64,000 nucleotides of DNA from Sanderia malayensis. Its lineage: Eukaryota; Cnidaria; Scyphozoa; Semaeostomeae; Pelagiidae. Below the pieces are notes generated by a model. It was given only the letters and a program-made list of their open reading frames with translations, searched no databases and was not told the DNA's origin. A program made the position numbers and the translations under genes. The stretch covers positions 4,507,080 through 4,571,079 of the forward strand of contig RQOL01000466.1 of assembly GCA_013076295.1 (NCBI GenBank), read 5' to 3'. Numbering within the stretch: the first letter of the stretch is position 1; every line of letters starts with the position of its first letter. Positions 50,233-63,903 of this stretch are shown here, piece by piece.

Positions 50233-51275
50233 AAGCTGGGTTGGAAAGAGAGGTGAAGGACAAGAGTAGTTATGTTTCAACTTTTAAGAACATTTTCATT
50301 TACTTTTCTTAGACATGTATTTTGTATAAATGTTCTGACTTTCAGATAATATTTTTTAAGATTTTGTATTTGCGCGCGCGGGGAAGGACCATTATGTAAC
50401 ATACAGTGGGGTGGGTTATAGTGGGTGGATATCATAATCATTTTAAAAGAATTCGTTCACAAGTTGCCGTCTTTCTCATCGTGTCTTCTTAATTTTGGCT
50501 GAAATGCGCGATAATGAATGTCCGGAACTGAGTTTACTCCAATGCGTAACGGAATGTCTCCAAAGATGTGTGGGGATTTATTTTGGCATTGTCCCTCCTA
50601 CCTTATGAGTTGAGAAAGAACTTGCTACATAAGCCAGCTTGCATCGAAAGCATGCGGACATTCGTTATCATTTAGTGGAAAAAATAGAAAAATTTTCGAT
50701 GAGCAAAACAGGTGGAACTACGTTGGTGCGTATGAATATCTTAATTTAGTTTATCATGCATTGAATGTTGGAATTCACAGACAATCTTGCACTTGGGCCT
50801 AAAAACCGATGGAACTGATATGTTACTGGACTTTTAGAGCTTGTAAAAGAACATCGCAACATAACGATGCCTGTAGTTGCAAAGGAAATTATGTTTGCAG
50901 CTGAAATTCGGAGAAAATATAATATAATGGACCATACCTCGATTTCAGATCAGCACAGCACAAAGCTCGTTAATCCAGGTTTAACGGATGCTTTCATTGA
51001 AGGGAGACGAATGCGAGAGCGAGGGTGGAGGAGATCAGATTGGTTGACATGCAATGCAACTGGCAGCAATTGCTTTTGTATGGCCTCGCGGGCAGACAGG
51101 GTTTATCGGCATTTGCGCCGATAAATAATTCTGAACCGACTCGGTTCGGTTACATCACAAAATCCTATGAACGCCCCAGCGCAATGTCCAGGAATTTAGT
51201 ACTGCACAGGTCTGCCCATCTTTAGGAATTGAGACGTCATATCTTCACAGCTTCTAAAGACTAGAACTTACCACC
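50233..51275. other. Intergenic between the two collagen genes
   Basis: This contains the 3' untranslated region of collagen A. I did not find a canonical AATAAA close to the stop. A short open frame at 50867-51124 has no known motif. A TATATAA-like string lies at about 51276-51284, more than 800 bp upstream of the collagen B ATG, with no other support for a promoter there. Confidence 0.4.
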
Positions 51276-51289
51276 TATATATAAGTGTA

Positions 51290-51480
51290 GCTGGATAGCC
51301 TGATGGTAGGGCGCCGGCGTGGCGGGCCGAAGGTCGTGGGTTCGAGTCCTACCCAGTCACCGGCCCAGGAGTAGAGCATGTCGGACGGCTGGTGGTGAGA
51401 GGCCAGCTTTCGGGCAAAAAAACCTTCAATGGATTCAGCGGCTCCGCCATGATGCTCGAGACTTCAGACTTCATCTAATA
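51290..51480 (+). mobile_element. tRNA-like SINE or tRNA pseudogene (Ala-GGC-like)
   Basis: From 'agctggatagcctgatggta' the sequence can fold as a degenerate cloverleaf. It has a CGGC/GCCG anticodon stem around the loop GTGGCGG (anticodon GGC), an intact T-arm with the perfect box B GGTTCGAGTCC, and an acceptor pairing with one mismatch. An unrelated GC-rich body follows, to about 51480. No CCA or poly(A) tail is evident. A tRNA-derived SINE is the best reading; a decayed tRNA gene is possible. Confidence 0.4.
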
Positions 51481-52129
51481 TGAACGGCTCGTTACTCCAG
51501 TTGTAGCATGCCATGCATAATTAAATTACTGATATGTATAAAGCTAGGTGTACATGCAATCGTAAACTAAACTCGAAAAATTCATTTCATTTTGTTATAT
51601 TAATTCCGCGTGTCGCAATAGCGTTTCGGACAACTTCCTTTGATTTTTTTGGCCATTTGATATTTGTCCATCTTCCTCCATATACCGTTTGTAAGTTGAG
51701 TTCCACCAATCAGAATGAAGCGTGGCAATATCGGGCATCGTAATATCTCCAGGTTTGTCGACAGAACACAATGACAAGAGCGAGATTAACAATGGCGTTC
51801 TTGAAAAGGGCATTTTCTTCTCAACACTTGTCTCTTCCTTCGCTCAGCAGCTCTTTGGATGAATAAGAATGGAGCTCTCGACAAACTTAGCATCCACGTC
51901 AATCACGCTCACACCCAAGCGGACAAAATAGATGAGTTGCAGCTCAACAAAACCACCCAGACACTTCTTCGTCGGCTTCATAAGCGAGTTTCTCCTCCGA
52001 GATTCGCCACTCTCGAAGGCAGAAAGCGCAAAACAACAGTCGAATCGAACCATTCTTTGGTTCAACAAAGCCTGGCTTGGTTATTCTTGCGAGGAACCAC
52101 TCTCTCGCATGCGAAAGCCATCTGGCGAG

Positions 52130-55100
52130 ATGAGATTTTCAAAGCGGCTGAACACAGCGCTATTTCTTCTTGCATCTGGATGTCTGTTTTTCGTTGCTGA
52201 TGGTAAGTTTTATTCACGACTTTTATTGTTATAATTGTTATTTTATAAGTTAATTTTTAGTAAGTTGCATTACTGTTGTAGAGACTACTTTGCAATCAAT
52301 CCGCTTGGAACGTTTTGTTTGAAAAACAGACCAATTTGTTTTTGTGTAGCGTGTTTGGATTTTGTTCCTGCGGGCTATATTTTTTCGAGCTTTGTTTTTG
52401 CTTGGGCGGAATTCATGCCCGGAAGGGAATAATTTTCTTTTTCATGCCCCCAGGCCCCTGTACCTCTCTAAATGCACCCAACTGCATTTCTTCTGCATGT
52501 TAATGTTCGTTGATACAGTACACTGTTTAAAAGCGAAAACAACCCAACAATGTTTACGAAAACTAAATTGAATCGATGCTTATTTTGCTTCGTTTTTATG
52601 TGAGATGATAGATGACGCAGTGTAAGAACTACAAGGCCTTTGTCATTGGCCAATAAATAGTCTAGTGAGTGACACACGTACCTATCACATTTATCACCCA
52701 AACTGCTAAACGTGCGATGAAAGCAAAATCAAAATCAACGAAAAATTTCAAGTTTAGTCATGTAAAAAGAGATCGATGGGTAGATAATTAAAAAAATTGT
52801 TTGTTGGAATTTTTTGCATTTCACCCCGAAGGCGAATTTAAATTCAGCAGTGCAATATAAACTTGTCGTTTAACAGCGGGTCGTGATATTGCATGGCCAC
52901 GATGCCGATTTGTTGATCTGGACCCTGAAGCCATCGTGACAACAACGGGCATTTTTCAGTTCAAGCTAAAGTTATATGAATAACTTGGGGCAGATGAAAA
53001 TTAGGCAAAAGCTATTCGCCAAGTTTGATTCAACCTTTGAAACATCAGAAGGATCATACGAAAAGTAGAAAATAATATTTTAAGAGTTTCGTCCTTATCC
53101 TTTGTGCTTTATTCCCCGTTCCCCGAGCAGCAATTCGTCTTCCCTCCTTGGATATTGTTGCTGTTGTTGTGAAGTATAAGTTTCACGTGCGCATTACACG
53201 AGCCCCTTTGTCCTCCACGATGAAAAGGAAGAGAAACCCAACCCAACTCTTGAAGCTAAATATTTATGAAGCTAACTAACCATGAAAGAAGCCTCAGGGT
53301 TGTTGATATTTTGGGGGCGTTGTGGAAAGAGTGGAAAGTTGTGGAAAGAATTGTGTTGCAACTTGTTATTGCTTCTTGCAACTGTTCTTGCTTCTGTCAT
53401 GGTGGAATAAGGTTTGATAGGTATATTCTCATTTATTATCTTTACTCAGACAAATGGAAAGTAAATATAGATAGAGCCTCCATGAGTTGTGTTGCACTTT
53501 GATTGCTTCTGCGGGTTAAATGATTTGCTTGTTCTTTTGTTTCTGTAGCCCAGTTCACCCAGACGAAGGAAGGAAAGTGCCCCACCCCAGAAAATGTTGG
53601 AAAAGAATGCCCAAGTCCTGAGAATCTTGCTGCTGAATGTTTGTTTGATAGTGACTGTGCTGGAACAATGAAGTGCTGCACTGATGGTTGTACCATGAAG
53701 TGTGCCAATGTTACAAATGGTCTTCCCACAGCAGCACCTATTGTTGGACCGAAGGGTCAAAGAGGTGACAGAGGAGATACAGTACGTGTGTTTAGAAAGT
53801 TTTTCTGAGTGTTAGATGACTTAATTCCACACAGCGTACTGTGAAGACAACAGCAACTTGAAAGACAATTTTCATCATCTTCCCAATTTTATGAAAATGT
53901 TTTTATTTGATATTTTCAGGGTTCTACTGGAATCAACGGCAATGCAGGATCCCCAGGACCAAAAGGAATGACTGTAAGCATGTGTTGAGTATACAATAGG
54001 GGGCAAGTCTTGGGGTGCTTACGATTGTAACAAGTTTCTTTATCTTGCATTCTCTCCTCCCCTGAACAATGTTATCTCTACAGACAGTCTATCAACAAAG
54101 TTCTTTTGGCATGATGATCACAGGGTCTACCCTTGTAAGAACATTGTTGTATCAGGCAGGGGGGGGGTGTTGAATAAAGCCCACAACAAAGAAATTTGCT
54201 GGTTGTCCTAAGGTCTTTTCTTCCCTATTGTAGGTTGCAATGTTAAAATTTTTAGGTTTTATGTATCATTTTCAACCACCCTGTATTGATTTTTGTATTA
54301 TCTATTTGCTTGATGATTTTTATAGGGTGACAAGGGACCACTTGGAAACTCAGGAAGAAAGGGTAAAACAGGTCGTAGGGGTCGTCCAGGTCCAGCAGGT
54401 GGATTTGAAACACAGCCAACTATTGCACCTGGACCATTGAAAGATGTGAGTATTTCAACAAAGGACATTCATTCATGCATTTTCTAGATTCTTTGTATGT
54501 GTTGATATATCGTTCCTTTAACAGTCCTTCATCTCATGTTTGTTATAAACCTAATTGTATGTTCATACAAGTTTCTTTATGAAAAGTTCAGAACAAGTCT
54601 TATTCTGTAGCTTTGTTAGCTTTTTCATGAATTCTGTATTATCAAGCCATTCTTTTAAATCTATTTTGTGACTTTTGGATTTTTAGCCTAAAGGACCAGG
54701 ACCTGGCGATGCCGGCTCACTTGTTGACACAGGGACTTCTGTGAATCAACCAGATGTCGGGCCACCTGTAAGTTTCTTACAACTCAGCTTTTTACAGTCT
54801 CTGTATTAACATTGTAATTGGATTTGAATTAAGATTAATATTGATATTATAATCAGAACTGAACAATTTCGGTACAGCTAAATTTATTTTCTTGGCAATG
54901 GTATTTTAAATATTATACCTTATCACATAACACCATGTTTTAACACCTCAAGGGACCAATTGGAAAGAGAGGCGCAAGTGGACCTCTTGGACCTATGGTG
55001 AGTCTAACTTATTTGATTAGTTGGCTGATTAACTAATGTTCTATGAATCCTTGTCATTTGATGTGATTTTAAGTTTTTAAGACTGTCTGTGTTATGTATG

Positions 55101-58100
55101 AGTTTGACGGCTGGTGAAGATAATTTTAGGCAATATTGGGTGCATTAATTTGACACATATTTACTTTTGTAATCAAAGGGAGAAAGAGGTGAGCCTGGAC
55201 TCAGAGGCTCCGCTGGAGCACTAGGAGAACCTGTGAGTATATTCCTTGACAATTCACTTGATTTAATGCTATATTATTTATGCTATACAGGAGATCACTG
55301 TAATTTGTTGGCTATACTGTTGATATATCTTTCTCTCCACATTACTAAAAGATGGAACATGCTGGAACTTGCCAGAACAATCCAAAAACAGGCTGAACAA
55401 TCCAAGAACATGCCAAAAACGGGTCTACATAATTGTTGGCTCTTTTTAGCTCAGTTATTGATTGGAATGGATTGTTGTTGGCATTTTAACAATTATTTAG
55501 ACCTGTTCTTGGAGTGTTTAGCCTGTTCTTGGATTGTTCTGGCATGTTTCAGCGTGTTCTGTTTTTTAATAACGTTGATCTCTATCTATCTACTTTATGA
55601 TATTGGGCATTGTTTTCTTGCACTTGCGTGGACACATTACTGACACAATTATCTGATTTTCCATTCTTGTAAATTGCTACAGTATAGAACCACCATAAAA
55701 TGGACACCTTTTGGATCAATGACTTTATTTGTTGGTCCAAAAGGTCTCTTGTATCAAGATTGCTTCTGCCATGAGACAACAAAAATAATTTTTCGTTGCT
55801 TATAGGTGTCTGTTGTATAGAAGAGTCTTTTAATGAAGATTTATAGTCTTTTTACTTGCTTGATATTTATTGTGTCCTCATTTTTCAGGGTCTGAAAGGA
55901 TTCCAGGGACCAACTGGTGAACAGGGAACTGATGGAGCTGATGTGAGTTTCCCAAGTCTAAGTTGTTCCACATTTTGATTTGCTTTTTATTGATATATGT
56001 GAAGTAATTATTTTATTTTAGCCATGCCTGTTAATAAGTGCATTGCTTGTAAAGCTTTATTTTTTGCATAGGGACTACCTGGATACCCAGGACTTCCTGG
56101 CCCCGATGGTGACCAAGGACCACAGGGTTTGAGTGGAACTGCAGGCCTTGCTGGAACACCTGGTCACAAAGGGTTGAAGGTTTGACAGTTTTTCAGTGTT
56201 CCATTATTTGGCCCAACGAGGCCGGTAATAATTCTGATGTTTTTGTCATTTCGTTTTTTTTATATAACTCTCTTGTCTTTCAGGGAGATCGTGGTGCATC
56301 TGGAGCAAAGGGACCTGCAGGAATAGATGGTGAAAACGGACCAAGTGGAACAAATGGACCCGATGGAGATTCTGGCCCAACAGTAAGATTTATTGAACCA
56401 TATGCTTTTGGCTTGAGCATTTTCGTTTGAAACTACTGTAACTGTGTATCTTTTTTGTCACTTCTAGGGAGCAACTGGACCAAAAGGACCAATTGGAAAG
56501 ACGGGCCCACAAGGACTCGTTGGAAATCAAGGTCCACTTGGACCAACTGGTCTACCTGGCTCACGGGTAAGATTCATGTGTTGGAAACATTTTTCTTTGC
56601 CCTGTTCTCCCATCATGTTTTGCAACACCCTTTGAAACAATGCACTATCGTTGATATTGGATTTGTGTATTTTTTAAGGGTCCACCTGGACTTCAGGGAG
56701 CCTCTGGAACAGCAGGAAAGTCTGGAGGAAAGGGAGATGCCGGCGCCCAAGGAAAGCAGGGAGGACGTGGTGAACATGGGGAACGTGGATCATTTGGCGC
56801 CCAAGGTCCAAAGGGAGTTGGAGGAGACAAAGGACCAGATGGATCTCGTGGATCGCAGGGCACCAAAGGAGAATTGGTCAGTTGCCTTTTTTATATCATA
56901 TTGAGTAGTTTGCTATCATCTTGTAAGTTTGGTATTTGTTTTTGTTTTCATTATAGTCGTTTGGGTCTCACTACGCCGTTTTATGCGGTATATTTTCTGT
57001 TTCATGTGCTTGAAAGATGACTTGTTTGTTTTACAGGGAGCAGCTGGTGGGAGAGGACGCAGAGGACCCAATGGAGAGCAAGGAAAGCAGGGAAGACGTG
57101 GTGCTGATGGCCACATAGGAAACAGTGGACCAGCAGTAAGTAATGCCTAGAGTATCCGTGTTGATACTGAGGAAATGCTTTTTGCTACGGAACTATTTTG
57201 CGGAACTATGAATGGCACAAGACGTGCCACTGAAAGTTTCAAAACATTTCGCATTTCTTCATTGTTTCTTAAAGTCGTTTCCACAATCAACTTGAGTTTT
57301 GTGTTAAATAATGTGCTATAAATTTTATTTGAATTACGTCACAAATAAAAATGTGCGTCACGAGACTACCCACGTTGTTTAGGGACCACAAGGAGACAAG
57401 GGAGCTTTGGGAGAAAGAGGTATTAAAGGCTCGTCTGGAAACTCGGGGAACCCAGGACAACAAGGACCCGTTGGAGCAGTGGGCAAAAGGGTGAGTGGTT
57501 GAATTTTGAGTATCTTTAAAGCAAGACTAAACTATATCAGTCCGTGTCTACCACATAAAAGCATTAGGAATTATCGTATGAAAGTCTAATCTTGTAATTG
57601 TTATCTGGTTTTAGGGCAGACCTGGAAACAATGGTCCATCTGGAGAACCTGGCGTAGCTGGAGAGACTGTAAGAATCCCAGTCGAATTCTTCGTGTATTT
57701 TATTTTCCACTACTTGACATAACATTACTAGACACTGCTAAATGTTTTATTTTTGTAAATTTGTCATCCAGGGTGCACCTGGATTGGCTGGACAACCTGG
57801 CACCCCTGGCAATGCGGGAGCAAAAGTAAGAAATTTGGCTCTGATATTTATTATACATTTGCTCGTACTCAAATGTTTGTTGATTATCTTGTTTACCCAT
57901 CTTAATTTGACACTAAACGAGTCCTCTCGTTGTCTCGTTTGATATCAGATGGGGTACTCATTAAATTAGTACGCGTTTATATAGTCTGGTGTTTGACGAG
58001 TTGCTTTATTTGTAAAATATCTTGTTGATCAATATATTGCTTTATTTTTGCTTAGGGAGAAGCTGGAGATAATGGACAGCGTGGTGGACAAGGAGCTAAA

Positions 58101-61100
58101 GGATCCTCCGTAGGCCATTTTATCTCTTTTGCCATTGAGCTGCTTGTACTTGTGTTACAGAATTGCATCTACTTAGTCCAGCTTTTTCAGTATGCGGTTT
58201 ACCAGTGAGAAATCTTTTGCTTGTAGGGTGCGCCTGGAATGAACGGCGAGTCTGGGCTAATCGGGATCACGGTGAGTCTGTAGTTTTTGTCCATCATTGT
58301 TGTGCTTCCTCGCCGCGGGTAAAAAGCCTGTGGGAGCTTGAAGACGAGGCATGCCTAATCTTGAACATATGCTGCTGTTTTAAGTTTTAGACATAGCTTT
58401 ACCCAAATGTAATCAGTTCCTTGGGCTCTGTTCCCAGGGCTCTATGAACTAAGTTACATCACGATAAACTTGATCTCAAAATTATGACCATTGCTTTGTT
58501 ATTATTTTATTATATCAAAATCTATTGGAAATATTCGCCAGCTGGCTCAGTTATCTTCCCTCATTATGCTTTGTCTCCTTTCAGGGACCACGAGGAGAAG
58601 ATGGACAGGCTGGTGTAGATGGAAAGCAAGGACCAGCAGTGAGTATTATTTTCAAATATGTTATCCCCATAGCAAATGATGCTTGGTCTTATTTGCTCCA
58701 TTTTCACCCTCCCTACCGCGCCGTATTCAATCTTTGTTCGTCTCTTTCGCAGGGAAGCCCTGGTACTGACGGGCGACCCGGAGGACCCGGAACACAAGGA
58801 CTCCAAGGCAAGCGTGGACCTCGTGGACTAGTAGGACCCAAGGGAAGCCGAGGAATTGATGGTGTTGATGGTTCAAGTGGTAAGACAGGAGCCAAAGGAG
58901 CGAAGGTAAATTGATGGAGTTGAATTGTTTGCATCATAGTTTGGATGCTTTCTGAATTACTTTGAGCTATTTGTTAATCCTCTTGCGGTTTTTAACAGGG
59001 AGCTGCAGGCCAAGCTGGACAAGCAGGCATGGATGGGGCTATCGGCCCTGATGGTACGGCTGGTACGCCCGGACGCATTGGCAAAGTTGGTGAGAATGGA
59101 CCCGCTGTAAGTAGCACTGACAATCAACATCGAAGATCAATTCATCTTGGTGTTGTGTGCTTTTGATTCGAAGTTTTAATCGCGTTTGATTGCTCTGTAT
59201 TTGATTGGTGTTTGACTTGTTGGTTTCCTTGAACAGGGTCCCGATGGATCTCTGGGACCTTCAGGTCCCGCCGGGTCAGAAGGTTTGCCTGGCGAGATGG
59301 GAGACCCAGGTACCGATGGAAAAACTGGCAAGAAGGTAAGTTTGTTGACAACAAATTCTGAAAGGTTTTTCGTCACTTTTTCACATTGCTTGACTATCGA
59401 ATAGTTTACTGCTGAGCGTTCAAAGAAAACGAGATCTCAGGGGTGGTCAGCTTATGTCGACGAGAAAATCATAATCACTCATAGCTGTACCATATGTGGA
59501 TTTTTCTTATTTTAGGGTGAAAGAGGACCAGCTGGTTTGACGGGCTCGACAGGGAGAATGGTAATTTTCACTGTTTAACTTATGTTGCATGTTACGATTA
59601 CTTTGATTAACGTGCTGTGATTGTGATTAAATTGATCAATGTGCTGTTTAGGGACTGCGTGGTACACGAGGAACAGCGGGCAAAGGAGGACTTGTTGGGG
59701 CAGAAGTAAGTGTTTTGAAACCAATCTATCAATGTGAACAAATCAAGTAGCATTTGCCTGCGATGCTATCAATGTAGTTTTTAGAAATGTTTAATGTTTA
59801 AGTTACGATGCTAAATTGATTGTTTATATTTCAGGGTGACAAGGGTCCTGCTGGCTTGCCAGGCCTTTCTGGTTCGCCCGGCAAAATTGGCCCAAATGGA
59901 CCTACTGGCTCTCAAGGAATAAATGGACCAAAGGGAGAAAGGGTATTTTAAATACGAGTTTTGTTATAGATCATATTGCTTGTATAGCAGTGAGTAGATC
60001 TTTCTCGGCATAGGTGTTGTTGAATGCAAATGGTTTTGTGATGTTTTTTGTATGAACTACAATCGCGATATTTTTTGACGTTTGTTCAGGGATCTCATGG
60101 CCTGAAGGGACAGAAAGGAAAGGATGGCAAAGATGGTGCTCGTGGACCCGATGGACCAGATGGCACAGCGGGAACACGTGGACCAGCAGGACCAAAAGGA
60201 AGTGAAGGAAGAGATGGAAATCGTGGAACTCAAGGAAAGCGAGGAAGCTCTGTTAGTATTTGATATTTTCTAGCGTTATTATTTCAAAATCCCGTGTATA
60301 TGGGAAAGAATACTTTTTGATGCAATACAATCGGTCATTGGAACATGGTTTTCCTATTGTCTTTTGGAAACATGAAGAAACTGTTTCGACTCTTTATTTC
60401 GAATATGCGTAATCTAATTGTCACCATTGCCATCGATCCCGAATTTTTTTCTTTGAAATACATGATCTACCACCCTAGCTGCCACCGATGTTTCTGTGTC
60501 ATACTATTTTTAGTAACTCGCCATGTTGATTTATTCCATCAGGGTCCCAAAGGCCAAAGAGGAAGAGCCGGAAAATCAGGCCGAACCGGAGTAGTTGTAA
60601 GTAAACAAAGTGATATGAATTTATTTCATGCTTTGAATTGTCAACAATTTTTGGAGCACAGGACAGTGTGTGCTTGCAAAAGCAATTGTTCTTAACCTAT
60701 GTTCGCATTCTGAGCTTGTTCACAGTTTGATTCTGGTAATATTCAAGGCTCTGTTTGCGTTATCAGGGCCAAGATGGAGCCTCGGGGCGCAAGGGTGAAC
60801 GTGGCGAGCGCGGAGATAAGGTTCGTATCTAGCTATCTATCTTTTCATCTGCGGTGATTTGGTTGTAGTTACTTTCTCGTTTTGTTCATTTATATGTCAC
60901 ATTTTTCTGATTTCAGGGTGCTGTTGGAGCTACCGGAGACAGAGGACCAGATGGGCCTACCGGTCAAGTCGTACGTGTTTTATTTTATTACTGCGTACAA
61001 TTTTTTCACGCAATAAACTAAATAAAGTAAATAATATAAAGTAAATAAATAGTTACGCGACCAAAACTTTTTTGACGACGTTTCGGGCTTAACCCGTTAT

Positions 61101-63903
61101 CGAGTGACGCTATCGAAATTTCTTTGACGTGATTATTTATTTACGTTATATCAATTTACATTTCATTACGTCTGAGCTGTTCAATGGAGCTGTTTAGTCT
61201 TTATCCGTGACGTTACCGAGCCGTCTGCAGCAGTTGTTTTGTGACCAAATATGCCATGGTTCTTACCCCCTTCTTTATTATTTTAGGGTAACCTTGGATC
61301 CAAAGGGGAGATCGGACACCGTGGAAATCAAGGAAGACAAGTAAGCCGTTATATTGTTATTCTAGTCCTGAATGTATGCTGTATGATGTACCTTGCACAA
61401 TAAACTGCTAGATATTATGAGACGTTCGTTGTTTTCTATCCTTCTAGGGACAAGCTGGGTTGACTGGAGAGCTTGGTCTTGCTGGCCCACCAGGTGCAAC
61501 GGTAGGTGCTCCATAGCTTATGCTCAGCAATGTTAAGAACAAAATTGGATATAATAATATCCAAATATCATGTTTACCGATGCTTGATCTTGATGTTTTG
61601 ATGTGATATCTTGTTGGTTTGAGCCTGGTTCGTTTTTTAGCAGCATTGCCACTGTTGTTTTGATCTCTTTATCGTTTAGGGACCTCCGGGTCCAGTTGGG
61701 CCAACTGGCTCGGCAGGAAGAGATGGATCAAAAGGCGCCCAAGGTGAATCTGGTTTTCCTGGAGTGTCCGGTCTTGCTGGATCACCTGTGAGTATATCAT
61801 GTTCCATATTGTATGACAGAATTCTTCTGTATGATCGTGTTAATATCATGCTCGTTGCTGGTGACAACCTCTTCTTGTCTATCAGGGAAGGAATGGACGT
61901 AATGGCATCAACGGTGAACCTGGAACAGACGGAGAAAGAGTAAGACTCTTGTTGTTATTTCCTTTTTATTGCTTTCTGTTACTAACCTTGCAGTGTTTTT
62001 CATGTCATAATCAATTCACTCTCAATTGCATTTGTATACGTTTGATATAAGTTTCATTTCAACATTTTAAACACTAATTTGGCAATGCTGACTGGTCCGT
62101 TGAAAGTTTTTCTCTCTTGCAATGCCATATCATTCAATGCACAGCTTATTGATTGACCGGATGGCTGCAACACTGTCCTCTTGTATTTCACATTAATTTC
62201 AATCTCTGATATGTTTGACGGCTATTTCTGCAGGGAGTGACAGGCCCACCTGGACAAGCGGGACTAAAGGGAGAACAAGGACCAAGGGTGAGTAAAGACT
62301 TTAATCTTTTTATTAAAGCCTCTTTGTTTACGTTTTCAAGCAAAGAGGTTCGGATTTTACAAGCTCAAAAGCTAGAAGTTACATCAAAATGAGAATTGAA
62401 ATTCATGCTATATTTTGCAGGGATTGCTTGGAATTTCTGGCCTATCTGGTTCTCCGGGAAAAGTGGGACAGAAAGGTGAACCTGGCTCAAATGGACAACA
62501 TGGCGTTGCTGGTGCCAAAGGATTAGTTGTAAGCATTTTGCTATAAATCCAAGACACTGCTGCCTCTCGTGGATAAATGTCCATATCTTTATTCCATGGC
62601 TATGAGGCCTATCACAGTAAGTTTTGTACTTATTCTTATTATTTTATTCGTGTAATGAATTGTTTGTATTCTTCTGTAGGGAGCACCTGGACTTGCAGGA
62701 CCATCCGGCCCCGCTGGATTACCTGGAACAGAGGTAAATTTGCGTTGTTGTTTGTTATCATGGTCTTGTTTTCATATCAGATAATCAGTTGCATTTGCAC
62801 CAGTTGCGATGTTGGTTTAAACATTGACTGTTAATGAGAATTGAGTGTTGTATTTTTTAAGGGGAAACCCGGAGAAGACGGCTTGTCTGGTACCAATGGA
62901 AAACGTGGAGCTAAAGGTGAGACTGGACCCGGGGGATTCCAAGGTGCGCCAGGCCAACAAGGACAGGCTGGTCAATCTGGAAGAGGGGGACAAAAGGGAA
63001 ACGCCGGATCTCCTGGAGCGAAGGTATGACAACCTGAATACATCGCTTTTATGTTGATAAACATTGCGAAGCAACTTTGATTTTGCTGCTCTTCTCACGC
63101 AATCATCCCTTCCTATTCGGGAGGTTTCAACGCCGTTTGTTTTGTTTCAGGGATCTACTGGTCGCGGTGGCCTTACCGGTTTGGGAGGAGACAGAGGAAA
63201 TATTGGACTTCAGGGCAGGAAGGGAGGCAAAGGAAGCAGTGGAACGGAAGGAGCAAAGGGAGACAAGGGCTGGCGCGGCTACAAGGGTGCACGCGGAATT
63301 CCAGGCATGGTTGGAATGAGTGGAGGACAAGGAAATGACGGATCAGTTGGCCCAGGAGGAGCACCTGTAAGTGTTTACTTGATGTGTATGACCACCCTGT
63401 GCTGGGGTGCTCATACAATTCATTATTCAATGTCAATGTGACTTGGCCTGTTGTGTTTGTAATGGATTCTCGTGCATTTCTTTACGTATTAAAGTGAATT
63501 CAAATCACTCATTTGACGTTTTGCGATTGTTTATTACTTCAATTTTCCTGCTCATATGAAATGTTTCGTGTTTTCGAATCTTAAGGGACAAAAAGGATAC
63601 ACTGGTCGCTATGGCCCAGATGGTGAAGCTGGCGATCGTGGACCAGCTGGTGGTGATGGCATGGTCGGGGGTGTGGGACCAAGAGGACGAAGCGGCGAAG
63701 ATGGATACGGTGGACCACCGGGACCCCCAGGACCTCCCGGACCACCGGGATCAAGCAGCTATGGAGCCGGTTCAATCGGTAGACTGATCCGACCCGGAGC
63801 ACTCGACAAGGGCAACCTATACGGATATCAAGGCTATTATCAACAAAGATTCTATAGAGCAGAACACGGTGATGAGAACGAGGCTGATAGCAAATCGCTC
63901 AAG
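52130..63903 (+). CDS. Fibrillar collagen alpha chain B with WAP N-propeptide (3' end beyond window)
   Basis: Exons: 52130-52202, 53549-53781, 53920-53973, 54326-54445, 54687-54767, 54953-54997, 55179-55232, 55889-55942, 56072-56179, 56284-56382, 56468-56566, 56679-56876, 57037-57135, 57383-57490, 57615-57668, 57772-57825, 58056-58109, 58227-58271, 58585-58638, 58753-58905, 58999-59106, 59237-59335, 59516-59560, 59652-59705, 59835-59942, 60090-60251, 60543-60596, 60767-60820, 60917-60970, 61287-61340, 61448-61501, 61680-61787, 61886-61939, 62234-62287, 62421-62528, 62680-62733, 62862-63023, 63151-63366, 63586-63903. In total 1253 codons lie in the window. Signal peptide (MRFSKRLNTALFLLASGCLF), eight-Cys WAP (GKCPTPENVG to MKCAN), minor helix, linker, main helix at residues 188-1204, and telopeptide. 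The C-propeptide exons must lie past 64000. First-exon length (73 bp) and helix length equal those of gene A. It is a tandem paralogue, probably a second mesoglea chain. Confidence 0.94.
55354..55562. mobile_element. Inverted-repeat element in collagen B intron 7
   Basis: The left arm (about 55354-55439) and right arm (about 55488-55562) are imperfect inverted copies, sharing 'gccagaacaatccaa', 'aacaggctgaacaatcc' and 'ctacataattgtt' (with small changes) around a spacer of about 50 bp. Within each arm a 16-18 bp motif ('aacaatccaagaacatgcc') is itself duplicated. Transcribed in the intron, it would form a long hairpin. Confidence 0.6.

Noticed and set aside
51859..52234. Open frames of 100 and 113 codons overlapping the collagen B first exon
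   Set aside because: One is simply the upstream in-frame extension of the signal peptide codon at 52130; the other is in a different frame. The signal peptide and exon length equal to gene A fix the start at 52130.
61040..61130. 'gacgtttcgggcttaaccc' block in a collagen B intron as part of a retroelement
   Set aside because: It recalls repeat-associated sequence, but no ends, frame or second copy are visible in this window.
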